From positions 1 to 64,000 of the forward strand of contig NZ_SSNW01000001.1 of NCBI RefSeq assembly GCF_004801315.1: 64,000 bases of DNA. Reading direction: 5' to 3'. Origin of the DNA: Deinococcus sp. Arct2-2 (GTDB lineage Bacteria > Deinococcota > Deinococci > Deinococcales > Deinococcaceae). The position numbers and the translations under genes were made by a program. Of this stretch, positions 19,836 through 30,082 are shown piece after piece. Every line of letters starts with the position of its first letter. The first letter of the stretch is position 1. A model generated the notes under the pieces. The model saw nothing but the letters and a program-made list of their open reading frames with translations. It did no database searches and had not been told where the DNA came from.

Positions 19836-21008
19836 TTACTTGAGGAAGACGAATGAGCCGGTCTTGGCGTCCTTCATCTTAATCTGGGCTACGTAGAAGT
19901 CTTTTTGCACCACTTCGCCCTCTTTGTCGAAGGCAATCAGGCCTAGTGGCGTATTGTATTTGCCCACCAAGATTTGCTTGTTCAGTTCGACGCGCAAATC
20001 ATCCAAGTCCCAAGTTGCAATCTTCTTCTTGCGGTCTACAGCGCGGAGAGCCTCCACAAAGACTTGCACGCCTGCATAAGCCTGCGCTGCAAACTGAGGT
20101 GGGTCTTTCTTGTATTGGGCGCGGTATTCCTTCACGAATACTTGGTTGGCAGCGCTGGGCTGCGAGGGGCTATAGGCCTGCGCGATGATGACGCCGTCGC
20201 AGAGTTTTTGGCAGACGGGGAACATGTTGGAAGTGTTCAGGCCGTTACCGCCGATGATGAGGCCCTTGTAGCCCAACTGACGGAGCTGCTTGACGAGGTT
20301 GCCGCCGTCGGCTGCGAGGCCCGACACGATGGCGAGGTCTACATCGGCGTTCAGGACGGCTGTGACCTGCGTGGTGAAATCGGTGTCGGTGGTCTGGAAC
20401 TTTTGCACCGTGCTCAGCGTCAGGCCCTGAGCCTTGACCGTTTCCTGAAAAGTTCCGGTTTCACTGGTCGAGAAAGCGTCGTTTTGGGCGTACAGCACGG
20501 CTACTTTCTTAATTTTGGGATCGAGGCGAAGCGCCGTGCGGATGGCGTTGGGGGCCACTACGGCCACCGGAGCCGACACGCGGGCAATGTAGTTGCCGAT
20601 TTGCGGCACGCCCTTGGCGGTGTTACTTGGCCCCAACACGGGCACTTTGGCGCGGTCGGCAATCGGGTCGGCGGCAAAGGCTTGCTGAGACAGCGTCGGC
20701 CCCACGATACCCACCACACGCTCCTTGGTAATCAGGTTCTGAAAGGCGTTGATGGCGCTGTTTTCATCGCCTGCCGCATCTTGAAACACCAGCTTGAAGG
20801 GCGTGCCGTTGATGCCGCCGCGTGCGTTCAAAAACTTCTCGGCGAATCTGGCCCCGATGACCTGTTCTTGGCCCAGCAGCGCGGTGTTGCTGGTTTGGGC
20901 CACCGCCACGCCGATCGGCACGGGGCTTTCTACTTTTTGGGCAAAGGCGAGACCGGCAGTGACGGCCAGTACGGCGGCGGCAGAAACCTTGAGCTTGGTT
21001 CGGTTCAT
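19836..21008 (-). CDS. livJ: Branched-chain amino-acid ABC transporter substrate-binding protein
   Basis: A 390-residue periplasmic-binding-protein fold of the LivJ/LivK type. A cleaved signal peptide (MNRTKLKVSAAAVLAVTAGL, then AFA-QK) opens it. The mature protein has PIGVAVAQTSNTALLGQEQV, VVGIVGPTLSQQAFAADPIAD and VAVLYAQNDAFSTSETGTFQ. I start it at 21008, where AGGAGG lies eight bases upstream, and reject a longer frame. A TTGACT-N17-CATAGT promoter lies at 21103-21131. It is first in the liv operon. The exact amino-acid ligand cannot be told from sequence. Confidence 0.95.
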   Translation of the reverse strand: MNRTKLKVSAAAVLAVTAGLAFAQKVESPVPIGVAVAQTSNTALLGQEQVIGARFAEKFLNARGGINGTPFKLVFQDAAGDENSAINAFQNLITKERVVGIVGPTLSQQAFAADPIADRAKVPVLGPSNTAKGVPQIGNYIARVSAPVAVVAPNAIRTALRLDPKIKKVAVLYAQNDAFSTSETGTFQETVKAQGLTLSTVQKFQTTDTDFTTQVTAVLNADVDLAIVSGLAADGGNLVKQLRQLGYKGLIIGGNGLNTSNMFPVCQKLCDGVIIAQAYSPSQPSAANQVFVKEYRAQYKKDPPQFAAQAYAGVQVFVEALRAVDRKKKIATWDLDDLRVELNKQILVGKYNTPLGLIAFDKEGEVVQKDFYVAQIKMKDAKTGSFVFLK

Positions 21009-21102
21009 TATTGAGCCTCCTGCACAACCCCCACACAGGCCAGGTTGGACACGCACGCACCTCAAGAGTTCCTTAAAGGTACGTTGGTTTTAAGATGCGT
21101 TC

Positions 21103-21131
21103 ACTATGGTTGGAGACTCGGCTTAAGTCAA
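21103..21131 (-). promoter_or_regulatory. Sigma-70-type promoter of the liv operon
   Basis: TTGACT (21126-21131), a 17-base spacer and CATAGT (21103-21108) read on the minus strand about 95 bases before livJ. This transcript has a normal leader with a Shine-Dalgarno sequence. Confidence 0.6.
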
Positions 21132-21186
21132 GCTAGAACGCACAAAATGGGTGTAGACGGGAAGATTGGTCACAGGTCAAATCAAC

Positions 21187-22912
<1,726 letters not shown>

Positions 22913-22920
<8 letters not shown>

Positions 22921-23698
22921 GTCGCACCCGTCCCGCGTAGTTCACCACGCGGCCCCCCACATCATGAATCTGCTTGAGGGCGTCGGTAAAGCGGGAGCCG
23001 ACTTCCTGTGGTTGGTGCGCGTCGCTGCCCAGCACGAAGCCGATGCCCCGGTCTGCGGCGGCGCGGGTCAGATCGGGGGCCGGGTAGGCTTCGCGCACGG
23101 GTTTTCTCCAGCCCGCCGTATTGAAGTCGAGGCTCAGGCCGCGCTCGGCCACCACGTCCAGCGCGTGTAGGGCCGCGTAACCGTCCGGGTCACGGTGACC
23201 AAACTTTTTGGGCAAATCCAAGTGTCCCAGCGCGTCGAAGAGTCCGGTGCGGGCCGCCCCTTCTATCAGCGCGTAGTAATGGCGGTAAATACTGCCCAAG
23301 TCGCGGGCGTCGTACTCGGCCACAAACTCCGGATTATCAAACCCCCACGCGCCGATGTAATGCACGCTGCCGATCACGTAATCCCAAGCATGCGCTTCCA
23401 GCACGCCTTCCACAAAGCTCTCCGTGCCGGGATGATAGTCGGCCTCTAACCCCAGCCGCACTTCCAGCCGCCCGGCAAAGGCTTCGCGGGCGGCCAGCAC
23501 ACTGTCTCTGTACTCCTGCAACTGATCCAACCGCATGCGCCAAGGCGCGTCGTACCACGCGGGCATGGGCATATGATCGGTAAAACAGACCCCGCTGAGG
23601 CCCGCGTCCAGCGCCGCCTGCGCGTACTCGGTGGGCGTGCCTGCCGCGTGCCCACACAGCGGCGTGTGCATATGCGAATCGAAGAGGGCAAGCGTCAT
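22913..23698 (-). CDS. PHP-family histidinol-phosphatase-like phosphoesterase
   Basis: A 261-residue PHP-domain protein of the HisK/YtvP type. Motifs are FDSHMHTPLCGHAAG at the N-terminus, VCFTDHMPMPAWYD, LGLEADYHPG, YVIGSVHYIG, DALGHLDLPKKFG, SLDFNTAGWRKPV and VLGSDAHQPQEVG, giving the full set of His/Asp/Glu metal ligands. Likely histidinol phosphatase, though other phosphoesters are possible. I start it at the ATG at 23698, seven bases after TACCCT (23706-23711), a leaderless -10 box; a longer frame has no support. It heads a two-gene unit with polX. Confidence 0.88.
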
Positions 23699-23705
23699 GG
23701 GAACT

Positions 23706-23711
23706 AGGGTA
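23706..23711 (-). promoter_or_regulatory. Leaderless -10 box (TACCCT) of the PHP phosphatase-polX unit
   Basis: TACCCT on the minus strand lies exactly seven bases before the ATG at 23698. Confidence 0.55.
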
Positions 23712-23806
23712 GCGCAGATGATTTTGGAGTGGTTGCAAAACGGGAGACGCCGAACCAAGCTCTATGGGCTTCGGTTCGGCATCTATGCTGAGAATGAACT
23801 GAATAC

Positions 23807-24214
23807 CTACTGTCTGGAAAGTCTGGCAATTGTTCCCAAAATAAAGAACATTGCTATCGCCCCGATGTACTGAAACTTGAATAGCCTCTCTCTTTTAGAG
23901 GGGTGATCAAGACTGACAAATAACTTAATGGCTGACACGTAGAGTAGCCAACCGAAATAGACTTCGGGGAAAGCTCCAAATATATCCAACTGCTGATTCC
24001 AGAAGCAGGATAGATAGTCTTCGCTAGTTTGGAAATCGGCAGAGACACAAGGGTAATTGTCTTGAAAATTTGCCCTGATGGCTACATATACCGCGACTGA
24101 AAACATTAACGATACTATCGCCTGAGTATTTGTTCTGGAGATAATGTAAAATATTGTAAAAACTGAAAGCGGAATAAGAATTGTTACGCCTATGTAGTTC
24201 GGGCTTGTCGACAT
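23807..24214 (-). CDS. AT-rich orphan membrane protein, 135 residues
   Basis: A small membrane protein with about four hydrophobic segments: residues 8-26 (GVTILIPLSVFTIFYIIS), 32-48, 83-102 (EVYFGWLLYVSAIKLFVSL) and 114-130. It is rich in Ile, Phe, Tyr and Ser. The coding region is visibly AT-rich compared with neighbours and uses codons such as ATA, AAA and TTT that they avoid, a sign of recent acquisition. It has no good ribosome-binding site or -10 box, and no family is recognised. It could be a degraded or lowly expressed import, for example an immunity-type protein, but nothing shows this. Confidence 0.6.
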   Translation of the reverse strand: MSTSPNYIGVTILIPLSVFTIFYIISRTNTQAIVSLMFSVAVYVAIRANFQDNYPCVSADFQTSEDYLSCFWNQQLDIFGAFPEVYFGWLLYVSAIKLFVSLDHPSKRERLFKFQYIGAIAMFFILGTIARLSRQ

Positions 24215-24318
24215 TTAGTCTATGGCCTCAGATGCAGGACAATGCACGGCGTACTTCAGCTTCAAAATTGATGACCGATATGCCAATTGCATGGCCGAAC
24301 GATACACCCTTTGCCCCG

Positions 24319-25350
24319 TTAATTTTCGGATCGCCTCTCCCCAGTAGGCTCACTCAGCCACCCCACCGGAAGCTCAGTAGCGGGAAAAATGGCCCGTGCT
24401 GCGGCTAAAAATTCGGGCCAACGCTCGGCACGGTAGCGGCGCGAGAGGTGCAGCAACACTAAGTTTTCCACGCCTGCCGCCCCTGCCAGCGCCGCACCCT
24501 GTTCTACGGTGGTGTGCTGATGCCGCTCGGCCAGCGCTGCGTCTTCGGGCAAATACTGGGCCTCCAGATACAACGTCTGCACGCCTGCCAACTTGGGGGC
24601 CAGCCGTTCCTGTTCGGCGGGAGTCAGCACAAAATCGGTGAGGTAGGCGAAACTCTGCCCCGGCGTGTGCTGAAGCAGGTGCGCCCTGAGGGCGGCGGCA
24701 TCGTGTGGCACGCCGTTCACATCTAGCATTCCCTCTGCCCCAGCTTTCAACTGCGCCAGCCACGCGCCCGGTTTCAGGCCCAGTTCGGCCAGTGCGCCCG
24801 TGTTCACTGTGACCCGGCCCGCCTCGCGCACCACGTAGCCGAGGCTGACGCCGTGATGGTGCAGGGGCAAGGCTTCCACGCTGAACTGCGGCGTGTTCAG
24901 AATCAGGCCGTTGTGCGCCTGCTGCCCTTCGTCGTGTGCCACTTCAAACGCTTCGTTGGCTTCAAAGCGGTAAGAGTGAATGTGGTCTTCGTGGACGTCG
25001 TGAACGTGCCACACGCCGCCCAGTTCGGGGACATGGTTCCACCAGTAGCCCCGCAATCGGTGAGACAGAATGCGGGCCGTTCCCGGTGGCCCCCACACCT
25101 GATTCCCCGCTGTGGCCGCCGCTGGACGATCAAAAATGGCCCGAAACAGCGTGTCGAACCCGCCCACATGATCCATGTGCAGATGTGAAAACAGCACCGC
25201 GTCTACGGCCTGAAGATGACTGAACGGCACAGCGTCCAGCGTGCCCGCGCCGCAGTCCAGCAGCAAGCGGGTGTGGCCCTGCCCAGCGTCCAGCGTGGCC
25301 CACAGCGCATTGTCTTCGGCGGGGCGGCCCAGTACATCAACCTTCAACAT
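24319..25350 (-). CDS. Metallo-beta-lactamase-fold RNase Z-like hydrolase
   Basis: A 343-residue MBL-fold protein of the RNase Z/ElaC group. It has the metal motif FSHLHMDHVGGFD (about residues 54-66), later ligand regions LPLHHHGVSLGY and AYLTDFVLTPAE, and VLLHLSRRYRAE near the C-terminus, the H-x-S-x-R-Y signature of RNase Z. The expected job is 3'-end processing of tRNA precursors or a related phosphodiesterase activity. A TAGGGT (25357-25362) lies six bases before the ATG, so translation is probably leaderless. It is divergent from argF. Confidence 0.82.
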   Translation of the reverse strand: MLKVDVLGRPAEDNALWATLDAGQGHTRLLLDCGAGTLDAVPFSHLQAVDAVLFSHLHMDHVGGFDTLFRAIFDRPAAATAGNQVWGPPGTARILSHRLRGYWWNHVPELGGVWHVHDVHEDHIHSYRFEANEAFEVAHDEGQQAHNGLILNTPQFSVEALPLHHHGVSLGYVVREAGRVTVNTGALAELGLKPGAWLAQLKAGAEGMLDVNGVPHDAAALRAHLLQHTPGQSFAYLTDFVLTPAEQERLAPKLAGVQTLYLEAQYLPEDAALAERHQHTTVEQGAALAGAAGVENLVLLHLSRRYRAERWPEFLAAARAIFPATELPVGWLSEPTGERRSEN

Positions 25351-25453
25351 GGCGTTACCCTAGCGGCCCACGGGCGTCAGGGGCTATGGGCCAGATCGCC
25401 TAATCTCGTCACTTGCCTGCAACTAAATGCAGCTAAATTGCATAATATTCCTG

Positions 25454-25459
25454 TATACT
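25454..25459 (+). promoter_or_regulatory. Leaderless -10 box (TATACT) of argF, with ARG-box-like site
   Basis: TATACT lies eight bases before the argF ATG. Just upstream, TTGCATAATATTCCTG (25438-25453) resembles the AT-rich ArgR box and overlaps the promoter, so arginine repression is plausible but not shown. Confidence 0.5.
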
Positions 25460-25467
25460 TCCCGCCT

Positions 25468-26532
25468 ATGCCGAAGGACAGCAAGGCCACCACTACACCG
25501 AAACAATCGGGGAAAGCAGGCAAAAAGGCAGCGGCCCAAGCTACTGCAGCTACTGCTCAAGCCTCCGCGCCATTTCTGCACACGCCCGAAACGCTTCCCG
25601 CCCCCGTCTTGTCAGGCCGCGACTTCCTGAGCAATCTGGACATGAGCGCCGCTGAACTGCGAGTGGTCATGGACACTGCCCATTCTATGCGCCGGGGCGA
25701 GTGGCGCGGCGTGAAACCGTTGTCGGGCCTCAGTATGGCGCTGGTGTTCGAGAAGGCCAGTTTGCGAACGCGCACCACCTTTGACGTGGGCATGTACCAG
25801 TTGGGAGGGCATGCGATTACGCTCAGTAACGCCGAAATTGGCCTGGGTACCCGCGAGCGCGTGTCAGATGTGGCCCGCAACCTAGAACGCTGGGTAGACG
25901 GCGTGATGGGCCGCGTATACTTGCAGCAAACTCTGCATGAAATTGCAGATCACGCTTCTATTCCGATCATCAACGGATTGTCGGACATGCTGCATCCGGC
26001 GCAACTGCTGGCCGATTACCAAACCATTGAGCAGGAATTCGGCACCGACTTGACCGGCAGGCGCGTGGTGTACATCGGAGACGGCAATAACCTCGCCAAC
26101 AGCCACATTCACATGGGCATCCTGACCGGCACAGAAGTCACCATCGTGACTCCGGTGGGCTACGAACCCAACGGCGCGGTGCTGATGGACGCCGTGAAGC
26201 GCGGCGCCAACGTGACCCTAACCAACGATCTGGGGGCCATCGCGGGCGCGGACGTGTTGTATACCGACGTGTGGATCAGCATGGGCCAAGAAGCCGAAGC
26301 CGACATTCGCCGCCGCGCCTTTCAGGGCTATCAGGTCACGCCGCAGATGCTGGATACGCTCGCGCCACACGGCATTTTCCTGCATTGCCTTCCTGCCCAC
26401 TACGGAGAGGAAACCGTGCCGGAAGCCACCGAACACCCCAAGAGCCGCGTGTTCGATCAGGCCGAAAACCGCCTGCACGCGCAGAAAGCGTTGATGTATC
26501 ACCTGTTGGGGGCGACGAAGCCGCGCTGGTAA
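25468..26532 (+). CDS. argF: Ornithine carbamoyltransferase
   Basis: A 354-residue enzyme making citrulline from ornithine and carbamoyl phosphate. Motifs are SLRTRT for carbamoyl phosphate (in FEKASLRTRTTFDVG), HPAQLLADYQT, DVWISMGQE and HCLPAHYGEE for ornithine and catalysis. The N-terminus carries an unusual low-complexity extension of about 45 residues (PKDSKATTTPKQSGKAGKKA and more) before the normal core, which starts near LSGRDFLSNLDMS. The ATG at 25468 is fixed by the TATACT eight bases upstream; the longer open frame before it overlaps the opposite gene. Confidence 0.95.
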   Translation: MPKDSKATTTPKQSGKAGKKAAAQATAATAQASAPFLHTPETLPAPVLSGRDFLSNLDMSAAELRVVMDTAHSMRRGEWRGVKPLSGLSMALVFEKASLRTRTTFDVGMYQLGGHAITLSNAEIGLGTRERVSDVARNLERWVDGVMGRVYLQQTLHEIADHASIPIINGLSDMLHPAQLLADYQTIEQEFGTDLTGRRVVYIGDGNNLANSHIHMGILTGTEVTIVTPVGYEPNGAVLMDAVKRGANVTLTNDLGAIAGADVLYTDVWISMGQEAEADIRRRAFQGYQVTPQMLDTLAPHGIFLHCLPAHYGEETVPEATEHPKSRVFDQAENRLHAQKALMYHLLGATKPRW

Positions 26533-26602
26533 TGGATTTCGGTGAGTGGTCAGTGGTGAGTAGTGAGCGGGAAAAGAGTCGGTAGGCGTGGGCGTTTGGG
26601 TC

Positions 26603-26700
26603 TTTCCCTCTCCACCTGTGGGACTGGAACAGCTCGAAGAGAGAGGGGCGCTGCATCGCAGCGGGGTGGCTCGCAGAGCTGCGGAGCAGAGGGGGTAGTT
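26603..26700. repeat. Family C-like repeat upstream of the GNAT gene
   Basis: Contains CCCTCTCCACCTGTGGGA, GAGAGGGGCGCTGCATCGCA, GCGGGGTG and CAGAGCTGCGGAGCAGAGGG, segments that recur at 32010-32065 and 57940-58000. The 211-base gap between argF and the GNAT gene is mostly this repeat. Confidence 0.6.
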
Positions 26701-26730
26701 CAGTGGCGTTCCCGCTCTCTCGCTACTTGA

Positions 26731-26736
26731 TACGCT
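26731..26736 (+). promoter_or_regulatory. Leaderless -10 box (TACGCT) of the GNAT-argC unit
   Basis: TACGCT lies exactly seven bases before the ATG at 26744. Confidence 0.55.
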
Positions 26737-26743
26737 ACTCCTC

Positions 26744-27292
26744 ATGTCCCGCGCAGCCCTGCCCCCCTTGATGCTGCGCCCCCTGACCCCCGCCGATGCC
26801 CCGGCCCTCTGCGCCTACCGCAACGATCCCGCTGTGGCCCGTTATCAGGGCTGGGATTTGCCCAATGCACTGGCCGATGCCGAAGCCTTGATAACCCAGA
26901 TGCAGGGGCGCACGCTGGCGCAAGATGGCTGGACGCAAGTGGCCTTTGCTCATGCTGAAAGTGGCGAACTGCTGGGAGATTTTGCGGTGCGCGGTCTAGG
27001 CCGACAAGCAGAATTGGGCGTGACGCTGGCCCCCGCTGCACAGGGGCGCGGCTTTGCGTCGGAGGGACTGAGGCTGGTGCTAAAGCAAGTGTTTGATTTG
27101 CACGGGCTGCACCGCGTCTACGCCAGCATCGACCCGCGCAACTACGCCGCCGCCGCCCTGCTGCTCCGGGCCGGATTCCGGCATGAGGGAACCACCCGCC
27201 AAAGCTACTGGCACCGGGGAGAATGGACGGACGACGCGATTTATGGCCTGCTGCACAGCGAGTGGCAAGCACAAACCACGCAGGAGAATTGA
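26744..27292 (+). CDS. GNAT family N-acetyltransferase (RimJ/RimL-like)
   Basis: A 182-residue GNAT enzyme of the Acetyltransf_3 type. It has [20 protein letters not shown] at the N-terminus, the acetyl-CoA loop [20 protein letters not shown] (about residues 93-112), and [20 protein letters not shown] followed by the GFRHEGT motif. It acetylates an amine on a protein or small molecule; the substrate is unknown. Its stop overlaps the argC start (TGATG), so the two are co-translated. A role in N-acetylglutamate supply is tempting from context, but the sequence looks more like a protein acetyltransferase. Confidence 0.9.
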   Translation: MSRAALPPLMLRPLTPADAPALCAYRNDPAVARYQGWDLPNALADAEALITQMQGRTLAQDGWTQVAFAHAESGELLGDFAVRGLGRQAELGVTLAPAAQGRGFASEGLRLVLKQVFDLHGLHRVYASIDPRNYAAAALLLRAGFRHEGTTRQSYWHRGEWTDDAIYGLLHSEWQAQTTQEN

Positions 27293-28215
27293 TGAGACCC
27301 AAAATATTTATAGACGGCGAGGCCGGAACCACGGGCCTGCAAATTCGGCAACGGCTGGCAGGCCGCACAGACCTAGAAGTGCTGAGCATCGACCCGGCCC
27401 ACCGCAAAGACCCGCAGGCCCGCGCCGACCTCCTCAATGCCGCCGATCTGAGCATTCTGTGCCTGCACGATGACGCCGCCCGCGAAGCCGTGACGCTGAC
27501 CACCAACCCGCACGCCCGCTTGCTGGACGCCAGCACCGCGCACCGGGTCGATGCGGGCTGGGCGTTCGGGTTTCCGGAACTGAATGGGGGGCAAGCCGAC
27601 CAGATTCGCACGGCCCGCTTTGTTTCCAATCCCGGTTGCTACAGCACGGGCGCGATTGCCTTGCTTGCGCCCCTCACGGCGTCGGGCCTGCTGCCATCCA
27701 ACCATCCGGTGAATATTCAGGGCTACAGCGGTTACAGCGGTGGGGGCCGTGCCCTTGTTGACGCACACGAGCAGAATCAGCCTCACCCCATGCGCGGCGA
27801 GTTCCTGAGCTACGGCTTAGGGCTGGATCACAAGCACATTCCTGAAATGATGCGTTACGGCGGCCTGACCCGCACCCCCATTTTTGTGCCGAACGTGGGT
27901 GCGTGGGCACAGGGCATGACCGTGACTGTGCCGCTGCATTTGGAAGAATTGGGCGTCAGTGCGGAGCAGATGTATACCGCGCTGGCCGAACATTACGCAG
28001 GCCAGCGGTTCGTGCGGGTCACGCCGCCCGCCGAAAATCCGGCCATCTTAGACCCGCAAACGCTGAACGGTACGAACGATCTGGAGTTGTTCGTGTACGC
28101 CAGCACCGATGGAAGCCGCGTGCTGCTGGCCGCCCGCCTCGATAACTTGGGCAAGGGGGCCAGTGGAGCCGCCGTGCAAAACCTGAATCTGATGCTTGGG
28201 CTGGCCGAGTCATAG
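27292..28215 (+). CDS. argC: N-acetyl-gamma-glutamyl-phosphate reductase (type 2)
   Basis: A 307-residue short-form ArgC that reduces N-acetylglutamyl phosphate to the semialdehyde in arginine synthesis. It starts [20 protein letters not shown], with the NADP loop, and carries the catalytic cysteine in [17 protein letters not shown] (about residue 117). It also has [20 protein letters not shown] and a C-terminal [18 protein letters not shown]. The start at 27292 shares bases with the GNAT stop and has CAGGAGAA just upstream. argF lies 760 bases upstream, so this is a partial arginine gene cluster. Confidence 0.95.
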   Translation: MRPKIFIDGEAGTTGLQIRQRLAGRTDLEVLSIDPAHRKDPQARADLLNAADLSILCLHDDAAREAVTLTTNPHARLLDASTAHRVDAGWAFGFPELNGGQADQIRTARFVSNPGCYSTGAIALLAPLTASGLLPSNHPVNIQGYSGYSGGGRALVDAHEQNQPHPMRGEFLSYGLGLDHKHIPEMMRYGGLTRTPIFVPNVGAWAQGMTVTVPLHLEELGVSAEQMYTALAEHYAGQRFVRVTPPAENPAILDPQTLNGTNDLELFVYASTDGSRVLLAARLDNLGKGASGAAVQNLNLMLGLAES

Positions 28216-28225
28216 GACGGGTTGA

Positions 28226-29068
28226 ATGAAACCGCCGATCAACAAAGACACGCAACTGTGCATGAGCTTATCGGGACGCCCCGGCAATTTCGGTACACGC
28301 TTTCACAACCACCTCTATGACGCGCTGGGCCTCGATTTCGTCTACAAAGCGTTCACCACCACTGACCTTCCCGCTGCCATCGCCGGAATCCGGGCGCTGG
28401 GCATTCGCGGCTGCGCGGTGTCTATGCCGTTCAAGGAAGCCTGCATTCCGTATCTGGATAGGCTGGATGCATCGGCTGCCGTGCTGCAATCGGTGAATAC
28501 CATCGTGAATGAGGGCGGCGTGCTGCACGCTTACAACACCGATTATCTGGCGGTGCGGCAGTTGTTGACGCAGCATCAACTTGATCCAGCCCTGCGCTTC
28601 GTCTTGCGCGGCAGCGGCGGCATGGCGCGGGCGGTGGCGTTTGCCCTGCGCGACGCTGGATTTGCGTCCGGTACGATTCTGGCAAGGAACGAAGCGGCAG
28701 GGCAGGCGTTGGCTCATGATTTGGGTCAACAACACGGCCACTTCGTCTGGCAGCCCGAACACTGGCAACCGCAACCCCAAGAAGCCCAACTGCTGATCAA
28801 CGTGACGCCTATTGGCATGGCGGGAGGCCCCGAAGCGGCGGCATTGGCCTTTGCCCCGGCCCAAATCGCACAGGCTCAGGCGGTGATGGATGTCGTCGCC
28901 TCTCCCGCCGAAACGCCGCTAATTCGGGCGTCCCGCGCAGAGGGCAAATCTGTCATCACTGGGGCGGAAGTCATCGAACTTCAAGCGTTGGAACAGTTCG
29001 TGCTGTATACGGGCGTGCGTCCCAGTGCAGTACAAGTGCAGGCCGCCGCCGCTTTCGCACGTTCCTGA
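28226..29068 (+). CDS. Shikimate dehydrogenase-like protein
   Basis: A 280-residue oxidoreductase of the AroE superfamily. The N-terminus DTQLCMSLSGRPGNFGTRFH and the motif IRGCAVSMPFKEACIPYLD (conserved catalytic Lys) match the SDH-L group typified by Haemophilus HI0607. The NADP-binding Rossmann part follows from about residue 120 (LRFVLRGSGGMARAVAFALR). SDH-L enzymes have only weak shikimate activity, and their true substrate is open. The gene begins 10 bases after argC and is likely in the same transcript. Confidence 0.88.
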   Translation: MKPPINKDTQLCMSLSGRPGNFGTRFHNHLYDALGLDFVYKAFTTTDLPAAIAGIRALGIRGCAVSMPFKEACIPYLDRLDASAAVLQSVNTIVNEGGVLHAYNTDYLAVRQLLTQHQLDPALRFVLRGSGGMARAVAFALRDAGFASGTILARNEAAGQALAHDLGQQHGHFVWQPEHWQPQPQEAQLLINVTPIGMAGGPEAAALAFAPAQIAQAQAVMDVVASPAETPLIRASRAEGKSVITGAEVIELQALEQFVLYTGVRPSAVQVQAAAAFARS

Positions 29069-29194
29069 GTCGGCCCCAGCGTCAGCCTTCCGTCAGACAA
29101 GCATCAGTGAGTCTTCGCCTGTTACTCATGCCTGTCCCACGCGCCGAGCGTCCCATAAGACCAACGCGCCAGTACGGGCGAAAGTGAGGCTCTT

Positions 29195-29473
29195 ATGACT
29201 GGAAACGACCAGAGCATGACCGACAGCGACCTGCAAACCCTCGACGATAAGGCGATGGAAAGCCTGCGTGCGCAGATCACCGAGCACCTGCAAGTGAAGG
29301 ACATCAACGGCGAGCATGTGGGCACGGTAGATCACCTCGAAGGCGACCAGATCAAGCTGACCAAAAGCGGCAGCCCCGATGGTCAGCACCATTACGTCAG
29401 CCTCAGCGACGTTCGGAGTGCCGATGAAGTGGCCGTGTACCTCAGCAAAACACGCGAAGAAGTGATGGCGTAA
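29195..29473 (+). CDS. DUF2171-type PRC-barrel-like small protein
   Basis: A 92-residue acidic protein with an N-terminal helix ([20 protein letters not shown]) and a PRC-barrel-like beta unit: [40 protein letters not shown]. This layout fits the DUF2171 family, often found in stress-tolerant and desiccation-tolerant bacteria. No enzyme motif is visible. A GTGAGG lies 8-13 bases before the ATG, and a hairpin terminator follows. Confidence 0.82.
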   Translation: MTGNDQSMTDSDLQTLDDKAMESLRAQITEHLQVKDINGEHVGTVDHLEGDQIKLTKSGSPDGQHHYVSLSDVRSADEVAVYLSKTREEVMA

Positions 29474-29493
29474 AGTTTAAGCGGCCATCTTAA

Positions 29494-29537
29494 GCGGGAA
29501 TGGGGGCAACAGCGGGTGTGTTGCTCCCGCAGTTTTG
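29494..29537 (+). terminator. Hairpin terminator after the DUF2171 gene
   Basis: GCGGGA and GCAACA pair with TGTTGCTCCCGC (12 pairs, one six-base bulge), followed by AGTTTTG. Confidence 0.65.
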
Positions 29538-29653
29538 TCTACAGCATTTGTCATAAGAATGACCGAGCGAAGCGAGTGAATTTTACCGAGCAAGACGGAG
29601 AATGGAGCCACCGAAAGTCTCTTTTTTCGTGGCGTAATTCGGAGAACTGCTCT

Positions 29654-29687
29654 AAAAGACGTGGAGTCTGCCCAAAAGATGTAGAGT
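29654..29687 (+). promoter_or_regulatory. Direct repeat AAAAGAyGTrGAGT with 20-bp period
   Basis: Two 14-base copies (29654-29667 and 29674-29687) start 20 bases apart, about two helical turns, which would place bound proteins on the same DNA face. The second overlaps the CRP-like palindrome by three bases. Confidence 0.5.
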
Positions 29688-29700
29688 GATAAAAATCACA
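29685..29700. promoter_or_regulatory. CRP-type palindrome upstream of the DUF1508 gene
   Basis: AGTGATAAAAATCACA matches TGTGA-N6-TCACA at nine of ten fixed positions and has GTGAT/ATCAC arms. It lies 20 bases before the ATG of the DUF1508 gene. A CRP-family regulator is encoded at 58941-59591. Confidence 0.6.
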
Positions 29701-29720
29701 TCTTAAAAGGGGCTGAATAC

Positions 29721-30041
29721 ATGGCTGGAAAGTTTGTAGTCAAGCGCAGTGGCGATCAGTTTATGTTCAATTTGCACGCGGGCAACAGCCAGATCGTGCT
29801 GACCAGCGAGCGCTACACGGCCAAAGCTGGGGCCATGAACGGCGTGGAATCGGTACAGACCAACGCCGCCGACAGCATCCGCCTCGTACTCAGCGACAGC
29901 GGCCTGCGCTTTAGCCTCACCGCCCGCAACGGACAGGTCATCGGCACCAGCGAAACCTACTCCAGCGAAAGTGCGGCCCGTGCAGGCATGGAAGCCGTGA
30001 CCCGCGCTGCGGAAGGGGCCACGGTAGACGACCAGACCTGA
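29721..30041 (+). CDS. YegP/DUF1508 family small protein
   Basis: A 106-residue protein made of two DUF1508 repeats: GKFVVKRSGDQFMFNLHAGN with LTSERYTAKAGAMNGVESVQ (residues 3-50), and a second unit with LRFSLTARNGQVIGTSETYS and SAARAGMEAV. Members such as E. coli YegP are small, abundant, stress-associated proteins of unknown function. AAAAGGGG upstream can serve as a ribosome-binding site. Its control region carries a phased direct repeat and a CRP-like palindrome, which implies specific regulation. Confidence 0.9.
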   Translation: MAGKFVVKRSGDQFMFNLHAGNSQIVLTSERYTAKAGAMNGVESVQTNAADSIRLVLSDSGLRFSLTARNGQVIGTSETYSSESAARAGMEAVTRAAEGATVDDQT

Positions 30042-30082
30042 GGCTGTGGGCCAGAACTTCTGCGCTTGTCCAACCACCCACC

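Noticed and set aside
29550..29640. GAGCGAAGCGAG block resembling a sequence at 35680-35715
   Set aside because: Only a short shared core is visible, so I did not call it a repeat family.
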